A stretch of DNA of 64,000 nucleotides from NCBI RefSeq assembly GCF_004634385.1, contig NZ_CP037895.1:1091245-1155244 (forward strand), in the 5' to 3' direction. The position numbers and the translations under genes were made by a program. A model generated the notes under the pieces. That model made no database searches. It worked only from the letters and a program-made list of their open reading frames with translations, and was not told where the DNA came from. The stretch is from Thermaerobacter sp. FW80 (GTDB lineage Bacteria; Bacillota; Sulfobacillia; Thermaerobacterales; Thermaerobacteraceae). Positions 8,495 through 19,676 of this stretch are shown piece by piece. How positions within the stretch are numbered: position 1 is the first letter of the stretch; each line of letters opens with the position of its first letter.

Positions 8495-9286
8495 ATGGCG
8501 GCGAGGGTGCCGGATCCAGGGGACCCGCAGCGGACCGGCGGGTCGCCCGGGCCCGGCGGCGAGCCGGGGCCCTACGGCGAGCCGGATGGGGCGCCGGGCT
8601 CCGCGGTCCCCTCCGAAGCGAACGACGACAGCCGGGTGGCCGCGGCACCGGCGCCGGCACGGGTGCCCGACGTCGCCATCCGCCGGTTACCCGTCTATCT
8701 CCGGGCCCTGGAAGAGCTGCGCGCCGAGGATCACGAGATCGTCTCCTCCGCCGACCTGGCCGCCCGCACGGGATACTCGTCCGAGCAGATCCGCAAGGAT
8801 CTGGCCTACTTCGGCGCCTTCGGCACCCGGGGCGTCGGCTACCGCTGCGACGTCCTGGTGGACCGGTTGCGGCACATCCTGGGCCTGGACCGCGAGGTGC
8901 CCATCGCCCTGGTGGGGGCGGGCCACCTGGGCACGGCCCTGGTCCGCTACAACCGCACGCGGCACCGGGACGTGCGCATCGTCGCCGTCTTCGACAGCGA
9001 TCCGGGTCGCATCGGCCAGGAGATCGAAGGGCTGGTGATCCAGCCCGCCGAGGCCATGGAGGCGGTGATCCGCGAGGCCGGGATCAAGCTGGCCGTCATC
9101 GCGGTGCCCGCCGCGGCGGCGCAGGAGGTGGCGCGCCGGCTGGTGGAGGCGGGGGTGACCGCGATCCTCAACTTCGCCCCGGTCAGCCTCCAGGTGCCGC
9201 CCGGCGTGGTGGTGCAGAACGTGGACCTGACGCTGGAGCTGCAGAGCCTGGCGTACTACATCCGGCCGGAGCCGGCCACCGGCTGA
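8495..9286 (+). CDS. rex: Redox-sensing transcriptional repressor Rex
   Basis: Rex senses the NADH/NAD+ ratio and represses respiratory and fermentative genes when NADH is low. The product is 263 residues, with a winged helix-turn-helix including SADLAARTGYSSEQIRKD and the signature YFGAFGTRGVGY, then a Rossmann domain with GAGHLG and the final helix that swaps between subunits. About 65 residues of Gly/Pro/Glu-rich sequence precede the DNA-binding domain, well beyond the family's usual N-terminus. The ATG has GGGAGGCGAG upstream. It lies between the prenyl synthase and cdaA, consistent with a role in respiratory control. Confidence 0.92.
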   Translation: MAARVPDPGDPQRTGGSPGPGGEPGPYGEPDGAPGSAVPSEANDDSRVAAAPAPARVPDVAIRRLPVYLRALEELRAEDHEIVSSADLAARTGYSSEQIRKDLAYFGAFGTRGVGYRCDVLVDRLRHILGLDREVPIALVGAGHLGTALVRYNRTRHRDVRIVAVFDSDPGRIGQEIEGLVIQPAEAMEAVIREAGIKLAVIAVPAAAAQEVARRLVEAGVTAILNFAPVSLQVPPGVVVQNVDLTLELQSLAYYIRPEPATG

Positions 9287-9452
9287 GGGGCCCCGGCCGG
9301 GCGGCCGGCGACCCGGCCCGGGCCAGGGGGCGCCAGATCGTGGGGCGGCCGGATCCAGCCACGCCGGGACGGCGTCGAGCCGGTGCCGGCGGATCCGGCC
9401 GGGGTGCGAGCCTGCTGCCGCCCAGGCGGCAGTCCCGGGAGGGAGGCCCGAG

Positions 9453-10277
9453 GTGCCGCTGCCCGCGTTCCTCTTCACCATGACCTGGGTCGACTGGCTG
9501 ATCTCCCTGGTGGACATCGCCCTCGTCGCGTACCTGTTCTACCGGTTCTTCCTTTTGATCCGCGGCACGCGGGCCGTTCCCATCCTCAGCGGCATCCTGG
9601 TGCTGGTGGTCTTCACCAGCGTGAGCGGCTGGCTGCGGCTGGACACCATCCACTGGCTGTTGCGCCAGGCCCAGCTGGCGCTGATCGTGGCGCTGCCCAT
9701 CGTGTTCCAGCCGGAGCTCCGCCGGGCCCTGGAACAGCTGGGTCGCGGCCGCTTCTTCGCCCGCCCGCTCTTCGCCCTGCCCCAGCAGGACGTGGCCCGC
9801 ATGATCGAGGAGGTCGTCCGGGCCGTCGAGCAGCTGTCGCGCAACAAGGTCGGGGCGATCATCGTCATCGAGCGGGAGACGGGGCTCAACGAGATCATCG
9901 AGACGGGGATCATCATCGACGGCATCGTCTCGGCCCCCTTCCTGGTCAACGTGTTCATCCCCAACACGCCCCTGCACGACGGGGCCGTCATCATCCGCGG
10001 CAATCGCGTCATGGCCGCCGGCGCCTTCCTCCCCCTCACCGAGGAGGCCGGGCCCGGTCCGGAACTGGGGAGCCGGCATCGGGCGGCGCTGGGGATCAGC
10101 GAGCACTCCGATGCCGTCGCCGTGGTGGTGTCCGAGGAGACGGGACGGGTCTCGCTGGCCCACGGCGGCAAGCTCATCCGCAACCTGGACGACGCCACCC
10201 TCAAGGAGCTCTTGACGTCGCTGCTGGCGGCCGACGAGGCCCCGGCGCTGCTGCCGTGGATGCGGGGGTCGTCCTGA
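9453..10277 (+). CDS. cdaA: Diadenylate cyclase CdaA
   Basis: CdaA joins two ATP molecules to make cyclic di-AMP, the second messenger for potassium, osmotic and cell-wall homeostasis. The 274-residue product has three N-terminal membrane helices (within about residues 5-85) and a DAC domain with the catalytic DGA in NTPLHDGAVII and the RHR motif in GSRHRAALG. It starts at a GTG behind GGGAGGGAGG and its stop overlaps the cdaR start by one base. This is the conserved cdaA-cdaR-glmM arrangement in which CdaR and GlmM regulate the cyclase. Confidence 0.95.
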   Translation: MPLPAFLFTMTWVDWLISLVDIALVAYLFYRFFLLIRGTRAVPILSGILVLVVFTSVSGWLRLDTIHWLLRQAQLALIVALPIVFQPELRRALEQLGRGRFFARPLFALPQQDVARMIEEVVRAVEQLSRNKVGAIIVIERETGLNEIIETGIIIDGIVSAPFLVNVFIPNTPLHDGAVIIRGNRVMAAGAFLPLTEEAGPGPELGSRHRAALGISEHSDAVAVVVSEETGRVSLAHGGKLIRNLDDATLKELLTSLLAADEAPALLPWMRGSS

Positions 10278-11305
10278 TGGAGCGGCTGTTCGAGAGCGAG
10301 ACGCGGTTGAAGATCCTGTCGGTGGTCCTGGCGGTGATCCTCTGGTTCGGGGTGATGAGCAGCCAGAACCCGGAGCAGGCCCGTACGGTGTACGACGTGG
10401 AGGTGATCCCCGAGGGGTTGGACCCGGGGCTGGCGGTCCTCTCCCTGGAGCCCCACGTGGTCGACGTCACCTTCAGCGGCCCGCCGGAGTTCCTCGAGGA
10501 TCTCGGCCCCCGGGATGCGCGGGTGACGGTGGACCTCGGCGGCCTCGGCCCGGGCGAGGCGACGCGCCCGGTGACCGTGATCCCGTCGCGGGGGCGCCTG
10601 CGGGTGGTGCGGGTGAGCCCCCAGCAGGTCACGGTGCGCATCGAGCCGCGCATGGAGAAGACGGTGCCCGTCGAGCTCCAGCTGAACGGCGAGCCCGCGC
10701 CGGACTATGTGATCGACAACCCGGCGCTTTCCGTCGACCAGGTGACGGTCGCCGGCGCCCGGAGCCTGGTCCGCCGGGTGGCGCGGGTGGTGGCGACGGT
10801 GCCGGTGAGCGGCATCCAGAGCACCATCGCCCACTCCGTCACCCTGGTGCCGGTCGATGCCGCCGGCCAGCCCATCGAGCCCGCCTACCCCCAGGCCCTG
10901 GTGCTGGAGCCGCTCACGGTGCAGGTGACGGTGCCGGTGGTGTACATGCCGCGCAAGACGGTGCCGGTCCAGGCGCGGCTGGAGGGGGAGCCCGCCCCGG
11001 GGTACGAGATCGGCAACATCACCATCGAACCCGCGGAGCTGGCGGTGCGGGCTCGCGACCGGCGGGTCCTGGAGGGGCTGGAGTTCCTGCAGACCGAGGC
11101 CATCGACATCGGCGGCCTGAGCCGCACCGTGACCCGGGAGGTGGCCCTGGCACCGCCCGAGGGGGTGGTGCTGGACGACGGGCCGAGAACGGTGCGGGTG
11201 ACCATCGAGATCCGGCCCGTGCGGGACGTCGGCGGCGCGGCCGGCGGGCCCGACGGCGGGGACGGTGCGATGGAGGGCGCGGGCGAAGGTGGCGGGGCCG
11301 GCTAG
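10277..11305 (+). CDS. cdaR: CdaA regulator CdaR (YbbR-domain protein)
   Basis: CdaR is an extracytoplasmic partner that modulates CdaA. The 342-residue product has an N-terminal membrane anchor (ILSVVLAVILWFGVM, about residues 14-28) followed by successive YbbR beta-domains, recognisable from repeated units such as KTVPVELQLNGEPAPDYVI and KTVPVQARLEGEPAPGYEI. The tail from about residue 320 is Gly/Asp-rich. The ATG at 10277 overlaps the cdaA stop (TGATG), implying translational coupling. An exact copy of the dispersed 12-mer lies just downstream at 11312-11323. Confidence 0.9.
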   Translation: MERLFESETRLKILSVVLAVILWFGVMSSQNPEQARTVYDVEVIPEGLDPGLAVLSLEPHVVDVTFSGPPEFLEDLGPRDARVTVDLGGLGPGEATRPVTVIPSRGRLRVVRVSPQQVTVRIEPRMEKTVPVELQLNGEPAPDYVIDNPALSVDQVTVAGARSLVRRVARVVATVPVSGIQSTIAHSVTLVPVDAAGQPIEPAYPQALVLEPLTVQVTVPVVYMPRKTVPVQARLEGEPAPGYEIGNITIEPAELAVRARDRRVLEGLEFLQTEAIDIGGLSRTVTREVALAPPEGVVLDDGPRTVRVTIEIRPVRDVGGAAGGPDGGDGAMEGAGEGGGAG

Positions 11306-11400
11306 CCCACCGGACGAACCGGCCGTGCGGCGAGGGCGGTGACCCGGGGCCCGGCCCCGGGGCCAGCGGGTGTCGAGACCACGCGGATGGGAGGGGCGGC

Positions 11401-12840
11401 ATGACACGGCTGTTCGGTACGGACGGCGTTCGGGGCGTCGCCAACGCGGACCTGACGGCAGAACTGGCCCTCGCCCTGGGGCGGGCGGCTGGGCAGGTCC
11501 TGGCCGGTCGGTGGGGGGTGCGGCCGCGGGTGGTCGTCGGCCGGGACACCCGCGCGTCGGGCGAGATGCTGGAGGCCGCCCTGGCGGCCGGCTTGATGTC
11601 CGCCGGCGCCACCGTCGTCCCCCTGGGGGTGATGACCACGCCCGGCGTCTCGTACCTGACGACGGCGCTGGGGGCCACCGGGGGGGCGGTGATCTCGGCC
11701 AGCCACAACCCGCCGGAGTACAACGGCATCAAGTTCTTCGACCCCCAGGGGCGGAAGCTCCCCGACGAGCTGGAAGAGGCCGTGGAGGCCGCGGTGCTCC
11801 GGGGCGGCCAGGGCGGCCCGTCGGGGGCGCTCGGCAGCCCGGCCGCCGGCGGTGCCGATGCCGCCGGCGCCACGGGTGCCGAGGCCGGGGCGGCCGCGTT
11901 CGTCCCTCCGGTGGGCGGAGCCGTGGGGCGCCGGGAAGAGGCCCCCGATGCCGGTCGGCGCTACCTCGAGCACCTGCGCCGCGCCGCCGGGCCGGGCCTC
12001 GAGGGCCTGCACGTGGTGCTGGACTGCGCCCACGGGGCGGCGACGCCCTGGGCCCCGGCCGTCTGGCGGGCGGTGGGCGCGCGGGTGACGGTGATCCACG
12101 CCGCCCCCGACGGCACCAACATCAACGTCGGCTGCGGATCCACGGCGCCCCAGGCCCTGGCCGAGGCGGTGCGCCGGGAGGGCGCCGACCTGGGGCTGGC
12201 CTTCGACGGCGACGCGGACCGGGTGATCGCTGTGGACGAACGCGGCCGCGTCGTCGATGGCGACGCCATCCTGGCGGTGCTCGCCCTGGACATGGCGCGC
12301 CGCGGCGAGCTGCCCGATCGCACGGTGGTGGCGACCGTGATGAGCAACCTGGGCCTCGAGCGGGCGCTCAAGGCGGCGGGGCTGCGCCTGGTGCGCACCC
12401 GGGTGGGCGATCGCCACGTGTTCGAGGCCATGGAGCAGGGCGGCTACGCCCTGGGCGGCGAGCAGTCGGGTCACATCATCCTGCGGCGCCATGCGGTGAC
12501 GGGCGACGGCATCCTGACGGGCCTCGTCCTGGCGTCGGTCATGGTGCGCACCGGCCAACCCCTCTCGCAACTGGCGTCGGTGGTCCAGCCGGTGCCCCAG
12601 GTGTTGCTCAACGTTCCCGTGAAGCGCCGCGAGGGCTGGGAGGACGAACCCGCCATCCAGGCGGCCATCGCGGCCGCCCGGCAGCGACTGGGCGAGGCCG
12701 GCCGCGTCCTGGTGCGGGCGTCGGGCACCGAGCCGCTGATCCGCGTCATGGTGGAGGGGGACGACGAGGCGCTGGTGCGCGAGCTGGCAGAATCCGTCGC
12801 CGGTGCCATCCGCCGGGCCTTGGGATCCGGAACCGATTGA
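11401..12840 (+). CDS. glmM: Phosphoglucosamine mutase GlmM
   Basis: GlmM converts glucosamine-6-phosphate to glucosamine-1-phosphate for UDP-GlcNAc and peptidoglycan synthesis. Landmarks are the N-terminal LFGTDGVRGVAN, the phosphoserine loop ISASHNPPEYNGIKFF, the metal-binding FDGDADR, the sugar-binding GGEQSGH and the phosphate-binding RASGTEPLIRVM. At 479 residues it is about 30 longer than usual because of an Ala/Gly-rich insert at about residues 137-180. The stop codon overlaps the -35 box of the promoter that appears to drive glmS. It is downstream of cdaA-cdaR, as usual in Firmicutes. Confidence 0.95.
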   Translation: MTRLFGTDGVRGVANADLTAELALALGRAAGQVLAGRWGVRPRVVVGRDTRASGEMLEAALAAGLMSAGATVVPLGVMTTPGVSYLTTALGATGGAVISASHNPPEYNGIKFFDPQGRKLPDELEEAVEAAVLRGGQGGPSGALGSPAAGGADAAGATGAEAGAAAFVPPVGGAVGRREEAPDAGRRYLEHLRRAAGPGLEGLHVVLDCAHGAATPWAPAVWRAVGARVTVIHAAPDGTNINVGCGSTAPQALAEAVRREGADLGLAFDGDADRVIAVDERGRVVDGDAILAVLALDMARRGELPDRTVVATVMSNLGLERALKAAGLRLVRTRVGDRHVFEAMEQGGYALGGEQSGHIILRRHAVTGDGILTGLVLASVMVRTGQPLSQLASVVQPVPQVLLNVPVKRREGWEDEPAIQAAIAAARQRLGEAGRVLVRASGTEPLIRVMVEGDDEALVRELAESVAGAIRRALGSGTD

Positions 12841-12867
12841 CATGAGACCGGCCCCGGGGCATAGAAT
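12837..12867 (+). promoter_or_regulatory. Probable sigma-A promoter of the glmS leader
   Basis: A perfect -35 hexamer TTGACA (12837-12842) overlaps the glmM stop codon, and a -10 hexamer TAGAAT (12862-12867) follows after 19 bases. No other gene starts before glmS, so transcription from here would produce a leader of about 1.3 kb that includes the glmS ribozyme. Confidence 0.7.
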
Positions 12868-13184
12868 GGGGTGCCTGCGACCCCGCGGGGCCGGTGCCAC
12901 GACCCCCGGTCGGCGAAGCCGGGCGGGGCTGGACCGGTGGCCTCGCGAGCGGGGCCGGATCGGTGCCGGACGGGTTGCTCTGGGCGTCCCCAGCCGGCGG
13001 GAGGGGGTGAGCAGCGGGGCACGCGGGACGGCGGGAACGGTGGTCGGCGCGCGGTGCCGATCCATCGCCGCCGACCGAGCGGGGAAGGGAGGCGGTCCCG
13101 AGCCGCGCCTTGCGCGAGGAGCGGCTTCGTGGCCGGGACGGAGCGGGTTCAGCGAGGGTACGGAAAGCGGCCGAGTGGCTTGCT
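12868..13184 (+). other. Leader segment upstream of the glmS ribozyme, no gene seen
   Basis: About 320 bases lie between the promoter and the ribozyme cleavage site. I find no coding region with a ribosome binding site and no clear T-box or other riboswitch core. This part would be the 5' fragment released when the ribozyme cuts. Confidence 0.5.
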
Positions 13185-13330
13185 AGCGCCAGGGCTCGTC
13201 GGCCCCTGCCGGCGAGTTGACGAGGACCGGGCGCATCGAGGGTTCGGCGGATCGCCCGGCGGTCGGCCACGACCGAGAGCGGCCCGGCAAATCCCGGGAG
13301 CGATCCCGGGGACAACACGGGCCAGGTGGC
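13185..13330 (+). ncRNA. glmS ribozyme: glmS ribozyme-riboswitch
   Basis: The glmS ribozyme is a self-cleaving RNA that uses glucosamine-6-phosphate as cofactor and shuts off glmS when the amino sugar is plentiful. The conserved core is all present and in order: AGCGCC at the cleavage site (13185-13190, cut expected between A13185 and G13186), AGTTGACGAGGA around 13215, ATCGA then TTCGGCGG, the GCGGTC segment, and a P4/P4.1 region with the hairpin CCCGGG-AGCGAT-CCCGGG. It closely matches, from memory, the Thermoanaerobacter and Bacillus ribozymes. What is odd is the distance: about 850 bases separate its 3' end from the glmS start. Confidence 0.92.
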
Positions 13331-14176
13331 CTGAACCCCTCCCCTTCCCGCGGTGGGCCACGGGTCTCCTGGGGACGACGCGACGAGCTCCAGGGGCTCC
13401 GGGGAGTGAGCCTCCCGCGGAAGGTACCTCCCGCGCGGCATCCCCCGATGGGACCGCGGGCCACGCGTCCACGCGTCCCGCCGCGACCTCGGTGCCTCCA
13501 GGGGTCGTCGAGGGGTCCGTCGCCCCCGTCATCAAGGGGGCCCGTCGGCCCCACCACCCGTGGACCCCGACATCCGTTTCGCAGCCGTTCCACACGCATC
13601 CGTTCCACCAACCATTGGGTTCGCAACCCATGGGCGCCCGGGGGGCGTTCGCGACCCATGGGCGCTCCGGGCACCCCGTCCGTCGCCCCGGCCGGTGGCT
13701 GGCGGCCCTCGCCGGAGGGCTGGCTGGGCGCCGGCGAGCCAGGCGGCACGGCGCTTTGCGGTCGATGCGCTGCGCCGGGCGACGGTTGGATGCGGCCGGC
13801 GCCCGCGAGAGGACGCTGCGCGCCGGGGGGCATCGGCGTGCCCGCGACCCGACCGGGGCGTCGGTGAGCGCCACGGGGGACGGCGAGGTGGGGCGTCGCG
13901 CCCCGCGCCCCTGGCTGCTCCCCGGGCTGCCCCGGGGGGCGGGCCGCTCGGTCGCCCCATTGTGCGGGCCCCCTTGGCCGTCCCGTGGGGCGGGCCCGCG
14001 GCTGCGGGGGCGGAGCCCGGCCCCCGCGGCCGGCGGGGCTCGGCCGGGCGCGGGTCCGCCAGGGCCAGCTCGCCAGGGGCGCGGATGGGCCCGTGGGCTG
14101 CGGCAAGCCTCCATGGGCCCGAGGGAGCTCCCTTGGACCTTGGGGATCCCATGGACTTTCGGGAGGGGAAGGAACC
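13331..14176 (+). other. Unusually long spacer between glmS ribozyme and glmS
   Basis: About 850 bases without a supportable gene. It holds several strong potential hairpins, for example GCCCCC/GGGGGC around 13521-13541 and GGGTT-CGC-AACCC around 13617-13629. A 19-base word, GTTCGCRACCCATGGGCGC, is repeated at 13619-13637 and 13647-13665. After ribozyme cleavage this would be the 5' untranslated region of glmS. No function is proposed. Confidence 0.6.
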
Positions 14177-16006
<1,830 letters not shown>

Positions 16007-16113
16007 CCGGTTCGCGAAGGCCGGCGACGGGGCCAGCGGCCCGGGCCCGGGGCGGCGGCCTGCGGGGCGCCGCCCCTGTTCGTCGCCGACGACGCGCGGT
16101 GGTGGGGTCCAGA

Positions 16114-16152
16114 TGGTGGGGCCGGGCGGCCAGCTGCCGCCCGGCCCCACCA
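16114..16152. terminator. Strong stem-loop between convergent glmS and chrA
   Basis: A perfect 17-bp inverted repeat (16114-16130 and 16136-16152) with a five-base loop CAGCT lies 108 bases past the glmS stop. Neither side is followed by a U-tract on its own transcript, so it is a candidate bidirectional transcription barrier, not a canonical intrinsic terminator. Confidence 0.55.
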
Positions 16153-16250
16153 CCAAAAGACCGCCGTCGCCCCTTGGCCTGCGGCGCCGCCCCGGCGATG
16201 GTCGCCACCAGGGCCGCTGGGGAGGGGAGGGGACATGCGGCGACCGTCGG

Positions 16251-17675
16251 CTACCGGGGCAACAGCAGGCCGACGGCGGCGCCGGCGACGATGAGCCAGG
16301 CCGAGTTCAGCCGGGTTCGTCCGAGGGTGATCAGCGCCACGCCGAAGAGCCCCGCCGTCCACAGTTCCGACATCGCCTGGCGCGCCAGCTGCCAGGTGAC
16401 GCCCGCCATCAGGGCCAGGGAGACCACGTTGAGCCCGTCGAGGGCGGCGGAGAGCACCGGCGAGCGGCGCAGCCGCTCGGCCAGCGGCCGGATGGCGGCG
16501 ACGAAGAGGAAGGACGGCAGGAAGATGCCGGCCGTGGCGACGGCGGCCCCAGCCAGCCCACCGGTGAGGTAGCCCACGAACGTGGCGGTGGTGAACACCG
16601 GCCCCGGCGTGAACTGGCCGGCGGCGACGGCGTCCAGCAGCTGGCGGTCGGTGAGCCAGCCCAGGCGCTCGACGAAGTCCCGCCGCAGGAAGGCGAGGAG
16701 CACGTAGCCGCTGCCGTAGAGCACGGAGCCGATCTTGAGGAAGGTCAGGAAGAGGGTCGTCAGGCTGAAGGGCACGGCGGGCGTGGCGGCCGCCAGCGCG
16801 GCGGCGGCCGCCACGCCCGCTGCGCCGGCCCTCCCCCCGGGGCCGGCCCCGCCTGCCTGCCCGGCCCCGCCGATCATGGCCGTCCCGCCCGGCAGCCCGC
16901 CTCCGCCCTGGGCGCTGGCGGCGGCCGCGGCACCCCCTGCAGCTCCGAGGGCCGGGCCGTGGGGATCGAGCACCGCGAGGTCCCCGCTTCCGGTGGCGGG
17001 GCCCAGTCCTGCGGCGCCGGCCATCATGCCCAGGGGACCGCGCCCCAGCGGGCGGCCCCGCCCGCGCGGTCGGCGGCTGAGGGCAGCCCCGCCGCCCCAG
17101 ACCACCGCGGCGGCCAGGAGCAGCACGAGTTCGTGCACCCCCGCCAGGTACCCGGCGAGGGCCATCGCCGCCAGTGCGCCGCGGGCGGCGAGGCTGCCGA
17201 TGCCGGGGCGGCGGGTGGTGCCTGGTGCCGGCCACCGGAACACCGTCCGTCCCAGCCCCCAGAGGGCGTGGACCACGATGGCCAGGATCACCGGCAGCAC
17301 GCCTTCCAGGAAGCGCGTCGCCACCGGCGTCCTGCCGTAGACCACGTAGAGGTGTGCCAGCACCCCGACCATCGCGGCAGCGGGCAGGATGAAGCACGCC
17401 CCCGCCGCCAGCCACCCCCGCCACCCGGCCCGCTCCATGCCCAGGTGCATGGCGAGCTCGGTGGAGTTGGGCCCTGGGATCAGGTGGGTGATGCTCAAGA
17501 GGTCCAGGAAGCGCCGCTCGTCGAGCCACCGCCGGCGGCGCACCAGCTCGTCCTGCATCATGGCGATGTGGGCGGCAGGCCCGCCGAAGGCGAGGACGCC
17601 GAGCCGCAGGAACACCGCGACGACCTCGCCGACGGGAGGACGCTCCAAGGGACGGGACAACGGCATCGCCTCCAT
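16251..17675 (-). CDS. chrA: Chromate transporter, two-domain ChrA family
   Basis: This is a membrane carrier of the CHR family; members export chromate, though many are of unknown substrate. About 474 residues with the duplicated architecture: an N-terminal CHR half (FLRLGVLAFGGPAAHIAMM, then LIPGPNSTELAMHLG) and a C-terminal half (FLKIGSVLYGSGYVLLAFL, then GQFTPGPVFTTATFVGYL). Between them is an unusually long Gly/Ala/Pro-rich linker of roughly 110 residues. The start is placed at ATG 17675; the frame is open upstream but loses all similarity to the family. It is convergent with glmS and downstream of the ABC exporter on the same strand. Confidence 0.88.
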   Translation of the reverse strand: MEAMPLSRPLERPPVGEVVAVFLRLGVLAFGGPAAHIAMMQDELVRRRRWLDERRFLDLLSITHLIPGPNSTELAMHLGMERAGWRGWLAAGACFILPAAAMVGVLAHLYVVYGRTPVATRFLEGVLPVILAIVVHALWGLGRTVFRWPAPGTTRRPGIGSLAARGALAAMALAGYLAGVHELVLLLAAAVVWGGGAALSRRPRGRGRPLGRGPLGMMAGAAGLGPATGSGDLAVLDPHGPALGAAGGAAAAASAQGGGGLPGGTAMIGGAGQAGGAGPGGRAGAAGVAAAAALAAATPAVPFSLTTLFLTFLKIGSVLYGSGYVLLAFLRRDFVERLGWLTDRQLLDAVAAGQFTPGPVFTTATFVGYLTGGLAGAAVATAGIFLPSFLFVAAIRPLAERLRRSPVLSAALDGLNVVSLALMAGVTWQLARQAMSELWTAGLFGVALITLGRTRLNSAWLIVAGAAVGLLLPR

Positions 17676-17757
17676 CGCTGACACGGGGGATCCCCCATGC
17701 CAGCTGCCTGCTACCTGGAAGGTTACCGTGCCCCCTGCGTCGACTCCTGTATGGCAT

Positions 17758-17781
17758 GATGGCGTGACGGATGGCGTGACG
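17758..17781. repeat. 12-bp tandem duplication in the spacer upstream of chrA
   Basis: The word GATGGCGTGACG occurs twice back to back. It lies about 85 bases upstream of the chrA start. It may be a replication slip or a pair of protein-binding sites, and nothing decides between them. Confidence 0.6.
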
Positions 17782-17930
17782 CTCCGCGCTGCAGGGCGTT
17801 GCGCCGTCCCTCCGTCCTCGTGCACCTCGTGCGGCGCACCCGGCAACGCATCGAACCGCCGTGCAAGCGTGCGCGTCGGAATCGACCGGGCCACGCCGGA
17901 CGAAGGGAGGAGGCGGCGCGAATGAAGACC

Positions 17931-19625
17931 TCAGACCGGGCTGCCCACCCGTCCCGCCCGGCGCGCCCACGCCCACTGGGTCCGCAGCACCCAGGCACCG
18001 ACGACGATCCAGGCCACCGCCACGGCCCACGCCCCCGCTCCCGCGAGCCAGGGGGAGGCACCATGCCAGCTGGCCCGGATGCCGTCGACCACCCGGGCCA
18101 AGGGCGAGAGCCCGTTGAGCCCCTCCAGCACCGCCGGCATCGCGCCCGGGGGCAGGAAGAAGCCCGAGAAGACCAGCAGGTAGTACAGCAGCACCTCGGT
18201 GAGGGACCCCACCTGTTTGAAGCGCAGGGACAGCCCCAGCGCCGCCAACCCCATGCCGACCATGCCGGCCATGCCCGCCGGCACCAGGAGGAGGGCCGGC
18301 CCGAGGAGGCCCTGCATGCCCCGGGCAAGGTCGGTTGGACCGATCAACGCGGCGGCCACCACCAGGAACGACGCCACCCAGATCGCCGAGAAGAGGCCCT
18401 CGGCCGCGATCGTCCCCGCCAGGAGGAGCACGGGTCGGGAGCGCGTCACCAGCACCTGCTCGGCGGTTCCCTGGTAGGCCTCTTCCAGGACCAGGTTGCC
18501 CAGCTTGGCCAGGACGTGGGCCCACAGGTACCAGAGGCCGAAGCCCACGACCCGGAGCGCCGTCTCGCGGGGCGGCGCATCCGGGACCGCGAACAGCGCC
18601 CCCAGGAAGAAGATGCACTTGATCGCCAGGCCGACCGCGAAGTCCAACCAGTAGCGACGGTACTCGGCGGTCTTCTTGAGGAGCGCCGCTCGCAGGACGT
18701 GGCCGAGACCGGGGGTCGGCGACGCCGTCGCGAGCGTCGTGGGCCGGGCCGGCGGGGGCGGCGCGGCCGGGCACGGCGGCTCCGCCAGGCCGGGTCGCCC
18801 GCCGCCGTGCGGTGGGCTGGACGGGGGGGCTCCCCGGGGTACGCGGGTGGGCACGGGGGTTCGGCCGACGTCGCGCGGCGCCGGGACGGCCCGCCGGACC
18901 GCGTCGAGGAATCGCGACTCCAATGCCGCCGGACCCTGGACGGTGTCCCGCGTCCCCTCCCAGACGATCCGCCCGCCGTGCAGGATCACGAACCGCGTGC
19001 CCACGGCGTAGGCGAAGGCCGCGTCGTGGGTGGCGATGAGCAGCCCGCGGTCGGCCGGCATGTCGTCCCTGAGGAACCGGCGCAGGGCGTGCTGGGCTTC
19101 GATGTCCAGGCCCAGCGTGGGTTCGTCGAGGAGCAGCAGGGGTGCGTCCTTGGTCAGCGCCACGGCCAGGGCGAGCTTCTGGCGGAGGCCCCGGGAGAGC
19201 GCCTGGGCCAGGTCGGCGGCGCGGTCCGTCAAGCCCACCTGGGCGAGCCGCCGCAGGGCCTCGCCGCGAGCGCGCGCCGCCGCCCAGCCGTTGAGCAGGC
19301 CGAAGTAGCATACATTCTCCAGGACGGTCAGGTAGGCATAGCTGTTGTCCGCTTCCTCGAACACCACGCCCACCAGCCGGCGGGCCGCCTCCGGGTGCCG
19401 TCCCACGTCCACGCCGGCCACCCGCACCCGGCCGGCATCGGGCACGACCAGACCCAGCACGCAGCGGATCAGCGTGGTCTTGCCGGCGCCGTTGCGGCCG
19501 AGGAGGATCACCCGCTCCCCGGGCAAGACGCGAAGACCCACGCCCGCCAAGGCCTGCGGGCCGCCCGGGTAGCGCTTCCAGAGGTCGTCCACTTCCAGCA
19601 GCGGCGCGGGGGATTCCGGTCGCAT
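17931..19625 (-). CDS. ABC-2 type exporter with ATPase and permease in one polypeptide
   Basis: This is a 564-residue fusion of an ABC ATPase (about 1-245) and an ABC-2 membrane domain (about 310-560). The ATPase has Walker A LGRNGAGKTTL, a variant signature LSRGLRQK in place of LSGGQ, Walker B LLLLDEPTLGLD and the switch His in ATHDAAF. A Pro-rich linker of about 60 residues joins it to six hydrophobic segments with the ABC-2 pattern of daunorubicin/polyether-type exporters. In most ABC-2 systems these halves are separate genes. The substrate is unknown. No good ribosome binding site is seen at the ATG. It ends 255 bases before chrA and lies 51 bases downstream of the debranching enzyme gene. 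Confidence 0.83.
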   Translation of the reverse strand: MRPESPAPLLEVDDLWKRYPGGPQALAGVGLRVLPGERVILLGRNGAGKTTLIRCVLGLVVPDAGRVRVAGVDVGRHPEAARRLVGVVFEEADNSYAYLTVLENVCYFGLLNGWAAARARGEALRRLAQVGLTDRAADLAQALSRGLRQKLALAVALTKDAPLLLLDEPTLGLDIEAQHALRRFLRDDMPADRGLLIATHDAAFAYAVGTRFVILHGGRIVWEGTRDTVQGPAALESRFLDAVRRAVPAPRDVGRTPVPTRVPRGAPPSSPPHGGGRPGLAEPPCPAAPPPPARPTTLATASPTPGLGHVLRAALLKKTAEYRRYWLDFAVGLAIKCIFFLGALFAVPDAPPRETALRVVGFGLWYLWAHVLAKLGNLVLEEAYQGTAEQVLVTRSRPVLLLAGTIAAEGLFSAIWVASFLVVAAALIGPTDLARGMQGLLGPALLLVPAGMAGMVGMGLAALGLSLRFKQVGSLTEVLLYYLLVFSGFFLPPGAMPAVLEGLNGLSPLARVVDGIRASWHGASPWLAGAGAWAVAVAWIVVGAWVLRTQWAWARRAGRVGSPV

Positions 19626-19676
19626 GTGCGGAGGCTTCGCCAGCCGGGCGGCCTCGCCTGCCGCTGCCCATCCCCC

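Noticed and set aside
12868-13184. T-box or other riboswitch in the first part of the glmS leader
   Set aside because: No AGGGTGGNACCGCG-type T-box sequence or other known core could be matched.
16153-16160. Canonical intrinsic terminator for glmS
   Set aside because: The 17-bp stem is followed by CCAAAAG, not T residues, so it was listed only as a barrier-like hairpin.
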